Shown: positions 48,443-60,828, numbered from the stretch's first letter. The stretch: DNA of 64,000 nt from Prinsepia uniflora (GCA_032719365.1 CM064875.1:13565816-13629815); one strand, 5' to 3'. Translations and numbers: made by a program. The notes: generated from the letters alone by a model not told the origin.

Positions 48443-50336
48443 TGGTATCAGAGCAGGTTTGCTCTTACGGAATGCGCAGGTCGAGGATGTGATGTCTTAT
48501 GGACTGCAGTTTGTTATCAACCTGATAGTTGGATGCCGATACAATAGTTAGTAGGATTGAATCGTGGAACGTCTTGGTTCGGAACTTGATGCCAGGGTTT
48601 CCATAATTCTGTCATGGTTGGTAGTGTGGGACCCTACTGAAGGATGAACATAATGGTACTTTATAGTTTTGATCATGGGACAGTTAGTTGGGATCGTCTC
48701 TCACAATGTTGTAGGATCGGTTATGACGACGGGTTAAGAGTTGTGGCTATTAGATGGTCGGATTTTGTTGAGTTAGGTGGCTATGCTGCTGGGAGCAGCC
48801 GAGTTCGAGGAACTCTAGTTGAACTGACGGTAGGATTGGATTGACATCCATACAATGTCGGGAACGCGGGGTCGGTCATATTGGGGATTATACTGCCTTC
48901 TGCAGTTGGGTTCAGAGGAACCCTAGGGTGTGATCGTGGAATCCTAAGGTAGGATTTAAGATTCAAAAAGGTGAGTTAACGAGTGGTTTAACTTTGACGA
49001 CTTTTTGGAGTGGAGACCGTTGGTCGGTCTAGTCATGCCAGCTTTAGTGATGGGACTACACTCTGCAGTAGAGGTTTTATTAATCTGTTAGACCTAGTTG
49101 GTTGTTGTACTACTTAGTTGTGATGGATTGTTAGTAAAACTAAGGTCATGGGCGACCTGGTAGACGACATTGGTTGAGTCGAGTTACGACTGGTTATAGT
49201 TTGGTTGGACAAGTTACCAAGGTTGGTACTTATCGATGGAATCCCGGAGTTGGGATACAGAGTAGTTAGTACGGACGAGTGAGTCCGTTGGTTGCGGAGT
49301 CTCGATAACGATGTCTGGTGGTTGGGTCTGCATGAGTTGTGGCGGGCATTACCATCGGGAGTGGTTGTAGTCGTGGTTGTTGTGAATCGAGGGACGTTCA
49401 GGGAACATTTCCTTTTCTGGTGTGAGTTTTTAGGGTGACGGTACCCAGAATTGTTGGGTACGAGGGAGGCAGAGTTTCACTAACTTGAGTAGAGGTATGG
49501 GGTCGTCGCTCGATTTGAGCGGAGATCCAGGGTTGTCTGATTTGCACACGGTGTGCTGGTGTTAGTAATGGTGCTGGTACTAGTGCTGGTGCTGGTGCCG
49601 GTGATTTTGATGACGATGAGTCACGAGTTGGGATGTGACTCTGTCAAGATGAGCATGTGTTAGTTATCTATGGTCTAGGAGTGGATCACAGATAGTGTTG
49701 GATTGGACGGGATCCAGCAGGGGTTGAGACGTGAGGATTGAGTAGTAATGGTCCACATCCTTTTGGATGTACATAAACAGTATAAGTCGATAGGAGAACT
49801 TGGTAGTAAGTTAGATTGGTTACGGACACGTGGTTGATGTCCAAGTGAGTTGATGCCAATCTGGTTGGAACTTCGGAATCGAGATAGGTTGTGATCGGGG
49901 TGACAAGGGGAGTGCTTGATTCCGCGTTGGTAATGAGTATTTCGAAGTCATTTTGGGTGACTTCTCATGTTCTGCCATGTCAGATAAGGGTTGTTGTCAC
50001 CAACACGTTGATCGTGTATTAGTTGGTGGACCCGAGATTTGTCTTGGGTCATCAGGAAGAGTAGGGCATTTTGAAGTTAGGTGAATGAGATTTCTCATTC
50101 TCTGCTTGGTGGCAGACTATTTTAGGTTACATGGCATGGTGAGTGTAGCGAGTTTTGTTTGCATTCACATAGGATGATGTTGATGTCATCGTCTTGGATC
50201 ATCCTTGATTTTCCTAGGTGGAATGACATGGATCGATACGAGGTAATAGGAGAACCCACAATCTCGGCGTATCTCGTCGTTGACTGATCTGTTTAGATTT
50301 GGGAATTAGTTGAGGAGTGATGTGACATACTAAGGA
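48443..50336 (+). mobile_element. Non-coding internal region of a long-LTR element, with primer-binding site
   Basis: TGGTATCAGAGC at 48443-48454 is complementary to the 3' end of initiator-Met tRNA, the standard primer site. The sequence after about 48960 is collinear with 54750-56270, the internal part of a family A element. I see no gag or pol reading in either. The GCTGGTGCTGG-type repeats at 49556-49600 vary between the two copies. This fits a LARD-type non-autonomous element. Confidence 0.7.
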
Positions 50337-50401
50337 GGCCCAAAGCGAACAATATCGTGCTAGATTCGGGTCCTAACTGAGGAGGGTCGGGTCCTAACAG
50401 A
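50337..50401 (+). repeat. Cassandra LTR 3'-end fragment
   Basis: GAGGCCCAAAGCGAACAATA followed by TCGTGCTAG and GGGTCCTAACA matches the end of the Cassandra LTRs. It separates the family A internal sequence from a family C LTR. Confidence 0.7.
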
Positions 50402-51511
50402 TTGGGTATTCATAAGATTTTTTATGGTTTGTACGAAAGTTGCCTTACTGCACGTTTTACGAGAATTTTGTTGAATTACGCTTCCAAATTTTAGTACGTT
50501 GTGGAATTTGGTAAAGTATGATCTAATGTGTTCCTTGATGTTTATGATGTGGTATTGTTTTAAGTAAGGGTTTATTTTCTTGGAAAATGTTTTTTATGCA
50601 CTTTTTACGAGTTTTGATAAATAAAAAATGTGCTTTTGAGTGTAGGCCCAAGTTTCTGAACGTAGATTTGATTTTGAAATTGATGTATGTTATGAAAGTT
50701 TTTTCTCGGTATTTTTAATGTGAAATGTGGTGATGATTATGATTATTTGGTTAGTCTCGAAAGCCGAGCCAGGCTCCGAATCTTGAGACTTGTATTGTGT
50801 ATGGTTGTGATTATAGTACCTAATACGGTTTCATGTGGATATGTCTCTAATATTGCGATGAGTAGTCTCAGACATCTAGCAAGGCTCTATATCGAGAGAC
50901 TATTATTGTGATGGCGACTCAGACGTCGAGCTGAGCTCTTATCGTGAGTCGGTTTTCACTCGGACGTCGAGCTAAGCTCTATATCCCGAGTGGTGTGCCT
51001 ACCAGTAATGCAGTGGTTGTGATTTCTGTGGTAATGTTAGATATGGATTGGTCATGTGGAATTACTGTGCTGACTTGTGTTGACAATTATGGTGATTTGT
51101 GTGATGATGGCGTTAGTTTACTGATGCTTTTGATGGTTATTGTTGAAATTGGTTTTTTTATATATTTACACATATTTCAAGATTTTGATATGTAACATGT
51201 TTTCACTAATAAGAATTTGATAGTTTTTCGTATGCATGCATGGTTTGGAAAACGAAGGGTAAATTCTGAATTTTTTCAAATTATGTTTTGAATGATTTAT
51301 TTTTGTCGACTCACATATTTTCTTGGTTTTGTAACCCTCCAAGGTCGTGACACGAAGTTTGGGGTTGAGCGTGAGACAGAGGCGTGAATAATATGATGAA
51401 TATCCCTTGTATGACAAGTTGAAGATAATTTTTTGTATTGTGGGGTGCTTGTCAGACGGGAGCAAGGCCCAGGTGAGTCTTATGAGGTGTTTTCAAGGTC
51501 GGGTCTTGCCA
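50402..51511 (+). mobile_element. Family C LTR copy 1, 5' truncated
   Basis: It matches 53395-54518 plus 60829-60866 and ends GTCGGGTCTTGCCA. It contains the four-module hairpin array (50753-50992), the GTCGACTCAC block (51305-51314) and a CCTCCAAG/G acceptor-like word near 51344. Confidence 0.82.
50753..50992 (+). other. Four tandem stem-loop modules in the family C LTR
   Basis: The stems are AGTCTC/GAGACT (50753-50790), AGTCTC/GAGACT (50874-50901), CGACTCA/TGAGTCG (50915-50951) and CACTCGG/CCGAGTG (50957-50992). Each encloses a related core with a second short pairing GAGC..GCTC. Equivalent arrays lie at about 53747-53989 and 62772-63010. Confidence 0.75.
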
Positions 51512-52509
51512 ACCTAGTATCTGAGCTAAGGTTCTGAGTTGTGTTGTTGATTTCATGCCTCCGAGATGCGAGGCACGTGCATGGACTGGCCTAGTGATGA
51601 GATGAGTATATGAGCCCAGGTTAGTTATAGGACTGTTAGTGGTTCTGGATTATTAGATCGAATTTTGGATGTTATACTCCTTTATAGAAAAGATTTTGTG
51701 TGTGTTGGATAATGTGTAGGTTCAGTGTGATTGTGATTGTTGTGCATGGTATGTTCGTATGTACGTTAGTCATGGATATGGTTTTGAGTTTTAGTCTTGG
51801 ATATGGAATGAGAGCTTGGGAATTCTGTCAGGACCCGACCTTCTTCGATTAGAACCTGACTCATCTAGCACGATAATTTCCCTTCTAGACTCACTGGCCG
51901 AACCAGCCCAATCCGCAAGGTTTTGTTCCCGGAAGCTCACGGTGCAACTTCCCAGTGGGTCACCCATCATACGATTGCACTGGCCTCCACTCGCTTAACT
52001 TTGGAGTTCCCCAGGAATCCAAAGCCAGTGAGCTCCCAGAAGGCCTCGCGCTAGATAGGTGTGTGCCTACACCTTTAAGGCACACCACCATTCCCCTCCT
52101 AGACCATTCCCCCTCGCAAAAATGTGGGTTCGTTCACCTTTCCCTTCAAGACACGGGTCTTACAATGACTTGAGGTATTATGAACTGAATAAGTGTATTG
52201 TTGAGATGGAAATTATATGGAGACAAGGTAATGTAGATTTAACACCGGGGGGATATTGAAATTGTTTGGTTAGTACTGGATTCTGGTTGGTGTGGGATTT
52301 GATTCAAAAACTGTTGTGGTATTGGCCTACGCATAATGTCGTAGTGTGATGTGATTGCTATGTGAATTATTATTTGATTGTGCTTGGTTATGAACTAGTG
52401 TTAGATAAGTATATTGGTACTGTTGTGCTCTTAAATATGAACCCCTTGTCTTGAGTATGGAAGTAGATTTGGTTCAAATTTCGAGGAATTTTTTTTAAGG
52501 ATGGTAGGT
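51512..52509 (+). mobile_element. Family C internal region 1, non-coding, with nested Cassandra LTR
   Basis: It begins with a primer-site-like CCTAGTATCTGAGC. It ends AATTTCGAGGAATTTTTTT then AAGGATGGTAGG directly before the next LTR. Apart from the Cassandra insertion it matches 60867-61548. No coding sequence is visible. Confidence 0.8.
51826..52164 (-). mobile_element. Solo Cassandra LTR, reverse orientation
   Basis: The 339-bp sequence starts (plus strand) TGTCAGGACCCGACC and ends GACACGGGTCTTACA. It is the reverse complement of the Cassandra LTR. The 5S-like part is at about 51945-52010. Comparison with 61190-61220 shows that it interrupts a GGGAATGACTT sequence, but the immediate 5-bp flanks (AATTC, ATGAC) do not match cleanly. 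Confidence 0.85.
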
Positions 52510-54518
52510 TGTAACGGCCCGAACCGTCGATAAGGGTAGAAATGACCATTTTGTCTTTAAAGTCAAAGGGTTGACTTTTTGGCAAAAAATCAAAGTGTTG
52601 AATTTTTTACCGAGAGAGTTTTTGGTTATTCCGTGAAGGCCATTATGAAGACCTCGACTTCTTGAATACATAGACATGCGGCATGCTGAAAACAGAGTTT
52701 GAATGATTTCGTTATGGGTCTAAATAGTCTAAGGGCATTTTGGTAATTTAAAACAAATGGTATTTTAGTAATTTTCTTAGGGCGATACATTAAAGATTAC
52801 TTGAGGAAGTGACACATGTCCTTATCTTTTGGGATTGGGTGCATTGACCTATGAGTTTTGGGTGTGAGGTATATTGTGTGTTTATATTGTTTGTTAATTG
52901 TGTGATTATGTATGTTGAACCAAGAACCAAAACGACCCAATCTGTGATTTTTCACTTGAGAAACCTGAGAAATACATAGGGAAGAGAGAGACGAGAGGAA
53001 AGGAAAAGGGAGCTAGAAGGTAGCAGAATACGAAGTCGTGAAAAACCCAGAACTTCCCGTGAACCTTGAATCAGGTTTTGACAATTTAGACTGGGATTGC
53101 CCCAATTGAGGTTGTAAGCCTCTTGTTGGAATCATTACAAACAGAACCTTGGAATTTCGGAAAAAAAATAACACACAAGAACAAGTCATGATTATGTTGA
53201 ATTTGGTTATGTGCATTAATCGAAAAGTCAAGTATTTATCTAAGGTTCTAAAATTCTTAAAAATTACGAAAAAACGTGCAAAGTAGGATTCGACTACATG
53301 GATGTGTGTGAGTGAACGTTTATTTTTATTAAAATATTTTGCATACATATTTAATTATTTTAAATGTTTTCTTATATGTTTTTGGTGGTATGTGATGGAT
53401 TGGGGTTTTATAAGATTATTAACGGTTTTTACGAAAGTTGCCTTATTGCATGTTTTACGAGATTTTTGTTGAATTATGTTTCCAAATTTTGCTGCGTTGT
53501 GGAATTTTGTAAAGTATGATCTCAATGTGTCCCTAGATGTTTATGATGTGGGATTGTTTTGAGTATAGGTTGATTTTCTTGGAAAATGTTGTTTACGCAT
53601 GTTTTACAAGTTTTGATAAAAAGTGTGCTTTTGGGCGTATGCCCAAATTTTTGAAAGTAGATTTGATTGTGAAATTTATGTGTGTTATCAAAGTATTTTC
53701 TAGGTATTTGTAATGTGAAATTTGGTGATGATTATGATGGTTTGGTTAGTCTCAAACGTCGAGCCGGGCTCCGAATCTTGACACTTATATTGTGTATGGT
53801 TGCCATTATGGTACCTAGTATGGTTTCATGAGGGTATATTTCTGGTGTTGCAATGAGTATTCTCAAACGTCGATCAAGGCTCTGTATTCTGAGACTAGTG
53901 TTGTGATGGCGACTCAAACGTTGAGTTGAGCTCTGTATCCTAAGTGGGTTTTCACTCGAACGTCGGGCTGGGCTCTGTATCCCGAGTGGTGTGCCTACTA
54001 GTAGTGCAGTGGTTTTGATGATTGATATTGTGCTTGTGCATTAATGATGAGTTGACAATATGTGATTTCTGTGGTGATGTTGGATATGGATTGGTCATGT
54101 GGAATTACTGTGCTTGTTTGTGTTAGTAGTTGTGGTGATTTGTGTGATGATGGTGTCGGTTTACTGATGCTTTTGATAGTTATTGTTGTTATTGGTTCTT
54201 ATGCATATTTACACGTATTTCAAGATTTTGATATATAACCTGTTTTCACTAATCAGAATTTGATAGTTTTTTTCATGCATGCATGGTTTGGAAAACGGAG
54301 GGTAAATGCTGAATGTTTTCAAATTATGTTTTGAAATATTTATTTTTGTCCACTCACACGTTTTCTCGGTTTTGTAATCCACCAAGGCTGTGACATGAAG
54401 TTCGGGGTTGAGGGTGAGGCGGAGGGCGTGAATAATAAGACGAATATCCCTTGTATTACAAGTTGAAGGTAATTTTTTAGTATTGTGGGGTGCTTGTCAG
54501 ACGAGAGTAGGGTTCAGG
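52510..54518 (+). mobile_element. Family C LTR copy 2 (main part)
   Basis: It begins TGTAACGGCCCGAACC. It carries the donor-like GTGAGTGAAC (53308-53317), the four-module hairpin array (about 53747-53989), GTCCACTCAC (54348-54357) and an acceptor-like ACCAAG/G ending 54386. It is interrupted near its 3' end by a family A element at 54519, and its last 38 bases are at 60829-60866. Confidence 0.88.
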
Positions 54519-57500
54519 TGTAACGACCCGTCTCGAATTCCGGGATTAGATTAGTGACTAATCATGATTAGTGAGGTTAATCGATGATTAGTTGAGCGAA
54601 ATCGGACGAACAATGCAAAATGACCGTTTTGCTCCTAGGCGTGGGCAAAACGTTGACTTTTTGTTCAGATAGTCAAATGGAATTTGGACGATGACTGTGA
54701 CGTCATGTCACTCATCCAGGGTTGTGCTTATCGTGTGTGAGTGTGACTAGTCTTGTCCCGCTGATATTACCACTTTTCGTGTGTGAGTGTGACTAGTCAT
54801 GTCAGCTTAGGTGATAGGACTCCGTTTTGCAGTCAGGGTTGTACTTATCGGTTAGACCTAGTCGGTGGTCGTACTACTTAGTTGTGATGGACAGTTGGTG
54901 CAACTAAGGTCATGAGTGACCCGGTAGACGACATTGGCCGAGTCGAGTTATGTTTGGTTAGAGCGTGATTGGACTGGTTACCAGGGTTGGTACTTGTCGA
55001 TGGAATCCCAAAGTGGGGATACAGAGTAGTTAGTATAGGCGATTGATTCCGTTGGATGCAAAGTCTCGATAGCGATGTCTAGTGGTTAGGTCTGTACGAG
55101 TCTGTGGCAGGCACTACTACCAAGAATGGTTGTAGTTACAGTTGTTGGGAATCGGGGACGTTCGAGGAACGTTTTCTTTTTCTTGTTTGAGTTGTCAGGG
55201 TGACTGTACCCAGAGTTGTTGGGTACAAGGGAGGCAGAGTTTCTCCAATTCGAGTAGAGGTACGGGGTCGTCGCTCGGTATGAGTGAGATCCAGGGTTTT
55301 CTGTTTCGTACACTGGATGCTGATGTTGATGTTGATGCTTGTGTGCTGGTGATAGTGATGATGCTGGTACTAGTGCTAATGTTGGTGCCAGTGATTGTGA
55401 TGACAATGAGTCACGAGTCGGGATGTGACTCCGTCGATATGGGCATGTGTTCGGTATCTGTGGTTCAGGAGTGGATCACAGATAGTGATGGACTGGATTG
55501 GATCCAGCAGTAGTTAAGACGTGAGGATCAAGTATTGTCATAGGGATTACCGATTAGTTGGTCAGAGTTGGTCAGGATTGGTCAGTTATGGTGGTATGCA
55601 TAGATTTGACTGTAGATCACAGCAGGAGTCTGTTGTGAATCCTCAGTCGAGCTGTATACCAGGTTAGGATGAATTGACATCCTTTTGGATGTGCATACAC
55701 GGTGTAAACTGATAGGCGAACTTGGTAGTGAGTTAAACTGGTCTCGAACACGTGGATGGTGTCCAGATGAGCTGAGGACTTGAGAATCCATTTCAGATTA
55801 GTTATGGTTGACTGCAGTTGACCATACCTCCTGAGCTTTGGGTAGTCTTATTTGTGGAGAAATTTGATTGTAAGAAATAGAATGGGTCATTGTAGTTACC
55901 GACAGTCGTCGTTCTTTGGAAAGGTCAGAGAAAGAGAACTTCTAGCTAGGGAATAGAAACAGTTAAGCATGGTTCCGACATGGTTGGAACTTCGGAATCG
56001 AGAGAGGTTGTGATTGAAGTTTCTCACTTTCTTCTTGGTGGCAGAAGATGTTGGGTTACATGGCGTGGTGAGTGCAGCAAGTCTTGGTTGCATTCACGTA
56101 GGATAAGTTTTGATGTCATCGTGTTGGATCATCCTTGATTTTCCTAAGTGGAATGCCAAGGATCCATACGAGGTAATTGGAGAAAACCCACAGTCACGGC
56201 GTGTCTCGTCGTTGACTGATCTGTCTAGATGTGGGAATTGGTTGAGGAGTGATGTGACTGGCGAAGGATTCAGGAGGGTGTAAGACCCTATGATCGGATC
56301 TCAGGCGGATTGTTAGCTGAGTGAGCTTGTGGGGATCCTAGGTGGATCGAGATTGTGATGTTAAGGACTTAGGATCGCGATGTAGATCTGGAATGTGATG
56401 TTGAGGACTTTGGACGTCGTGACGATCGAGGATCGTGACGTTTATGGTCGGGTGACGTAGTGATGGATCTGGTTTGTGATCTTGATGATCAAGATAGGTG
56501 GAGAGTTTATCACTCTTACTTGGATGTTTGAGTTGAGGATGTTGGGACTGAACTTCCTTTCGAAGTAAATCCTATACGGTGTATTAGTCGAGCGAGTAAG
56601 TTTCCGACGTGGTCGGATTTGGTCAGTCTTAGATGTACGTATGTTGGGATTGGCTTCCCTATGAAATCAATCGAATGCATGGTGGTAATCGATTGAACAG
56701 GTAACTGATAGGTTCGAAATTGGTGGGTCTCGGTAGACGAGAACGAGATTTCAAGTTTTGGAATCAGATTTCAGGATGACGATTCAGGATTCGATTTTGG
56801 AACTTGAAAGTGGATTTCTGGAATTGGGTTTGGAATGGTTATTCCAGGTGCTAGCTTACGGAATAATGATTTCGGATTTGGAAATGGATGTTGAGTGGGA
56901 GTTTTGATCTGTCTGGTACAGGATTGGACAGATGGACTCCAAAATTGAAACGTGATTGGCTATGACCTAGGTGGTTGTAGTCTGATTGATGGATAGATGT
57001 GCGTACCTTGTACGTTGTTCGAGGTACGATACCGGGCAGACTTGTGGAGCTTGGTGACGGTATATAGGATATACCATGGGTACGTTGGTGAACATGTTGG
57101 TAGTCGGCTTAGTTCCGATACCATTGGTTTAGTCGAGGACATATTGGATACTGTGCATTGGGTCATGGTATTCCTGATGGGTCCAGTTACACTTAGGTTG
57201 AGTGAGTTGGTGGTTAGAGTAACCACAAGTGAGTATAATGTCAATTTTCGATTGACGACTGTCAAGTGATGATAGTTTGTCGAACATTTCAACGTGGATC
57301 GTTGTGTGAGGTCTGGTGACTCCCAGTGGGAGCATGCGTTAGGATAAATTTTGGGATTGAGAAAGGAACCGTCTAGTTGTTTGTGTCAGCAAAATGGTAG
57401 ATCTGCCAAGTGGTTAGCTCATAGGATACTCAGGCTGCTCTGATACTGACAAGTGTTGTCAATTCATAACGCGCGATTACTGTCATGCGACATGAGAGTT

Positions 57501-57638
57501 GGTGGAACGTCTGGGTACGAATAAGTTTTGTGTGTTAACTAGTGGGTGTACGAGTATACACGTGTCGTGAGATCGAATTATTTCGACGAGGTGGATGTGG
57601 AATCAGGATAGTTGGAATTTCGAGGACGAAATTATTTA

Positions 57639-57650
57639 AGGGGGGAAGGT
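57639..57650 (+). other. Polypurine tract before family A 3' LTR
   Basis: AAGGGGGGAAGG follows ATTTCGAGGACGAAATTATTT and directly precedes the LTR start, apart from one T. The TTTCGAGGACGAA context is typical of plant Ty3/gypsy elements. This links the non-coding family A to that superfamily. Confidence 0.85.
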
Positions 57651-60600
57651 TGTAACGACCCGTCCCAAATTCTAGGATTAGATTAGTGACTAATCATGAT
57701 TAGTGAGGTTAATCAGTGATTAATTGAGCGAAATCGGACGAACAATGCAAAATGACCGTTTTGCCCCTAAGTGTGGGCAAAACGTTGACTTTTTGTTCAG
57801 GCAGTCAAATGGACTTTGGTCGATGACTATGACGTAGTTCGGGACGTCACGAGTTCATAGAAAGGTGGCACGTTCGATTCCGACATTCGAGGAAGAAGTT
57901 ATGACGTTTGGAAGTTCAAGGGCATTTCGATAAATTGGTTAAAAGGAGGCAAATAGTTGACTTTTGACCTGGGAGGTCCGATGGCCGAGGGTCGAGGACC
58001 GTTACGTAGATCGGGATGATACGAATCCGTAGACAAGCAGCACGCTCAAATCGGACTTCGAACGGAAAAGTTATAGGTTACGGAAGTTCGGTTTCACTAT
58101 GCCCGTATTACGAGGCAGGTGGCAATATCTGATTGGGCAGATATTTTAAGTGGGACCCATGGATGAGTGACAAGTGTCACTCATCCCATTGGTCAATTCC
58201 CCTAAATTGTGGATCTATCCTAATTAATAATTATTATTATTATTTTATAATTAAACTTCACCCACCACTCAATCCTAACCCTCCATTTCAATTAATCTCT
58301 CAATCCTCACCATTCATCTCATCCTTCCCTCTCATCTGATTAAATATCATTTCTTCTTCTTCAAACACACCCGAAACACCATTTCTCCATATCTCTCTAA
58401 AACAAACACCACCTCACAGCGTCCATACGAGTTATGAGGATTAATGAGTGACTGAGAGTGTACCTGAGAGTGGACTGAGGACTAAGGGGGCTGCAGGACC
58501 GCCGTCCACGGCGTCGTGGAGGAGGAAAACCCGATAGGTATCGGTTTAACGTATATTCTCCATTTTTCGATTTTAATCGTTATGGCTAATTTTTAATGAT
58601 TATGATGGCTTTATTGGGTTAGTTGGGGTGTGTTAAGATGTTTTTTTAGGGAGGTTAGAGGTTGAGAAACCCCTAGGGAAGAAATGGAAATATTAGACCG
58701 AAAAAGGGAAATTGGTTCAATGGATTCTTGTAGGATTTGGATGGTTTTCTTTATATATTTAGATTCATAAAATCAAAATAGGAATATGTTTGGAAAGAAG
58801 GAAGAAAAAGGACGAAAAAATAACAGGATATGGACCTGGACTGGTCACGCTGGTCCAGCTGGACCGGACTGCAGTGAACCGGCTAGTTCAGACCGGCTAG
58901 AGGTTGAAGATGGTGCTACAGTGTCCTGGCGCGTGAGGCCCACGCGCAGGAGCTTCTCAGGGTGCGTGAGGGCTCGTGGCCCACATTTTGGGGAAGTGTT
59001 CAACACACGAAATCATCTATTCGATGTAACGAACATTTTGGGACTGGTTTCGTGTCGATCGAACACTGTTTCGATAGGTTTCGGGGTGTCCGAAGGTTTA
59101 GGTTTGGGATTAAAAATAGTTAAAAATTCCAGAAAATTACGGGGCTTTAGTGAGGGGTTATTTAAGTAGTTAGTAACCCTATATTACAATTTGGACAGGT
59201 TTGGAAGTCCCGGTGACGGTGGTTTACTCAGGAGAGCCTTATGACACGCGTATCGAGGCGGCAGCTCGGACGGCCTGTGAGTGGACCTTGTTTTCTAAAT
59301 TGGTGCATGCATAAATTTTTATTATATGTTTTAATACTTGTTTGGTGATGCCACGAGTGCATTTGTGTGTGGTTATGTATTGGCACGTATTTCTAGATTT
59401 TGAGCCTATACGGTGCCAATATGGGTTGGTACTTTCTTTGTTGGGTTCTATGAAATGGTTTTGGATTTCAAAAATATAAACTCGGGCATGAGGCCCATTT
59501 GGTTTTGTCTCGGGAATATGGCTCTATTTACGGCCTACGGGTCTGAATCGTGGTCGCGTCGAGTGCTATGTGCACGGCGATCGACGATAAGACGTTCGCC
59601 TTCGGACTAGGACATGTTCCTTCCGGAGAGGTCACGATGCACGATCTGTGGTCGGGCAGCCGATGAAGGTTCGACTTCGGAGTGCTGACAGTTCAGGATA
59701 TCGATCGGTGATGAGTGAACCATGATCTTGTGGTGGTCGCGTCGGTCGATTCGTTCACGGCGACATACCAGGATTGAGGGCAGTCCTAGATGGATGGTTG
59801 CACACACTACGATCGGAGTCATGACTAATCCTGAGGTATCGGGCACGGTGCCTAGTTGAGTCATGTGTTCGGGCACGAGACCCAGTTACTTTACGTTTAT
59901 GATTTCGGGTCGGGGACCCTAAATGGATTTCCAGGTTCATGACGGTTTGTGGGAACCGGCATGAACCCTTAAAAGGTATTATGGTTCATGACGGTTTATG
60001 GGAACCGGCATGAACCCTTGAAAGGTTTTATGGTTCATAACTCATGACTGTTTATAGGGACTGGGCATGAATCATTTGAAAGGTTTTAAGGATGTTTTCT
60101 ATATATATATATATATATTCATATATACCTTCCTTTACTTGGATTGTCTCCTCTGGGGAGGGTCATTGGCCTGGGTGGAACCCGGAGTAGTCACGGAGCA
60201 CTGACTGAGTGGAGTCGCCCCCGTTGGGTTCCTTACTCTCAGGAAGGCTTGTATTATAACCTCAGGGAGGGTCATTGGTCTACGGACATTGACCTTTGAC
60301 CCTGAGAGACTTGGGATTGAGACCTCGTGTAGCACGCACGTAGCTTTGAAAACCGTGACAGGATTGGTTGTGTGAATTGTATGTATATATGATATATGAT
60401 GTGTGATGTATACAGGTTTTGGGCTGAGTCCCACATGGATTTGGGCAGTGACCCGTATGGTTGGTTCTTTATGGTTCTTTCGGTTATGGTATTGGGCTTA
60501 GTTCCCACATATGGTTCTTTTGGATAAATGGTTTTCAAATGCATGCATGCTTTTTAGTGAAGGGTACAAATGTCTTCATGGAAATGTTTTTATAACTCTT

Positions 60601-60823
60601 TGTTTTGTCCACTCACAGCTTTTTAATGTTTTGACTGCCATTTAGGTTGACATCGGATGTGGACTGTAGCAGAGACCGAGATATCACATACCTCCTCCGG
60701 ATCCTGGCGTACTCTGATGACCCGAAAGGGCTAAGGTTGGAAATTTCCCTTGTCTGACACTGTGTCAGACGGGATTAGGGTCATCCCGCGTTAATCCCGG
60801 GGGAATTGGGACAGGTCCTGACA
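57651..60823 (+). repeat. Family A 3' LTR (complete, about 3.2 kb)
   Basis: It begins TGTAACGACCCGTCCC and ends AGGTCCTGACA. It contains a 12+12 palindrome (GGATGAGTGACA and TGTCACTCATCC, 58161-58186), a possible first donor near 58537, an acceptor-like TTTGGACAG/G at 59198, the donor GTGAGTGGAC starting 59277, GTCCACTCAC (60607-60616), an acceptor CATTTAG/G ending 60645 and the TGACAC/GTGTCA terminal hairpin. It has no coding capacity. Confidence 0.92.
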
Positions 60824-60828
60824 TCAGG

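Larger units (their letters stand above)
54519..60823 (+). mobile_element. Family A long-LTR element with deleted 5' LTR, TCAGG target duplication
   Basis: TCAGG flanks both ends (54514-54518 and 60824-60828). The 5' LTR is reduced to about 54519-54720 (TGTAACGACCCGTCTCG to CATGTCACTCATCC), joined directly to internal sequence, so the primer site is lost. The internal region (about 54720-57650) has no recognisable gag or pol. It ends TTTCGAGGACGAAATTATTT and AAGGGGGGAAGG, the classic Ty3-type polypurine tract. The 3' LTR is 57651-60823. Confidence 0.9.

Noticed and set aside
54740..57650. Search for gag or pol in the family A internal region
   Set aside because: No reading on either strand gave protease, reverse transcriptase, RNase H or integrase motifs, so the element is described as non-coding.
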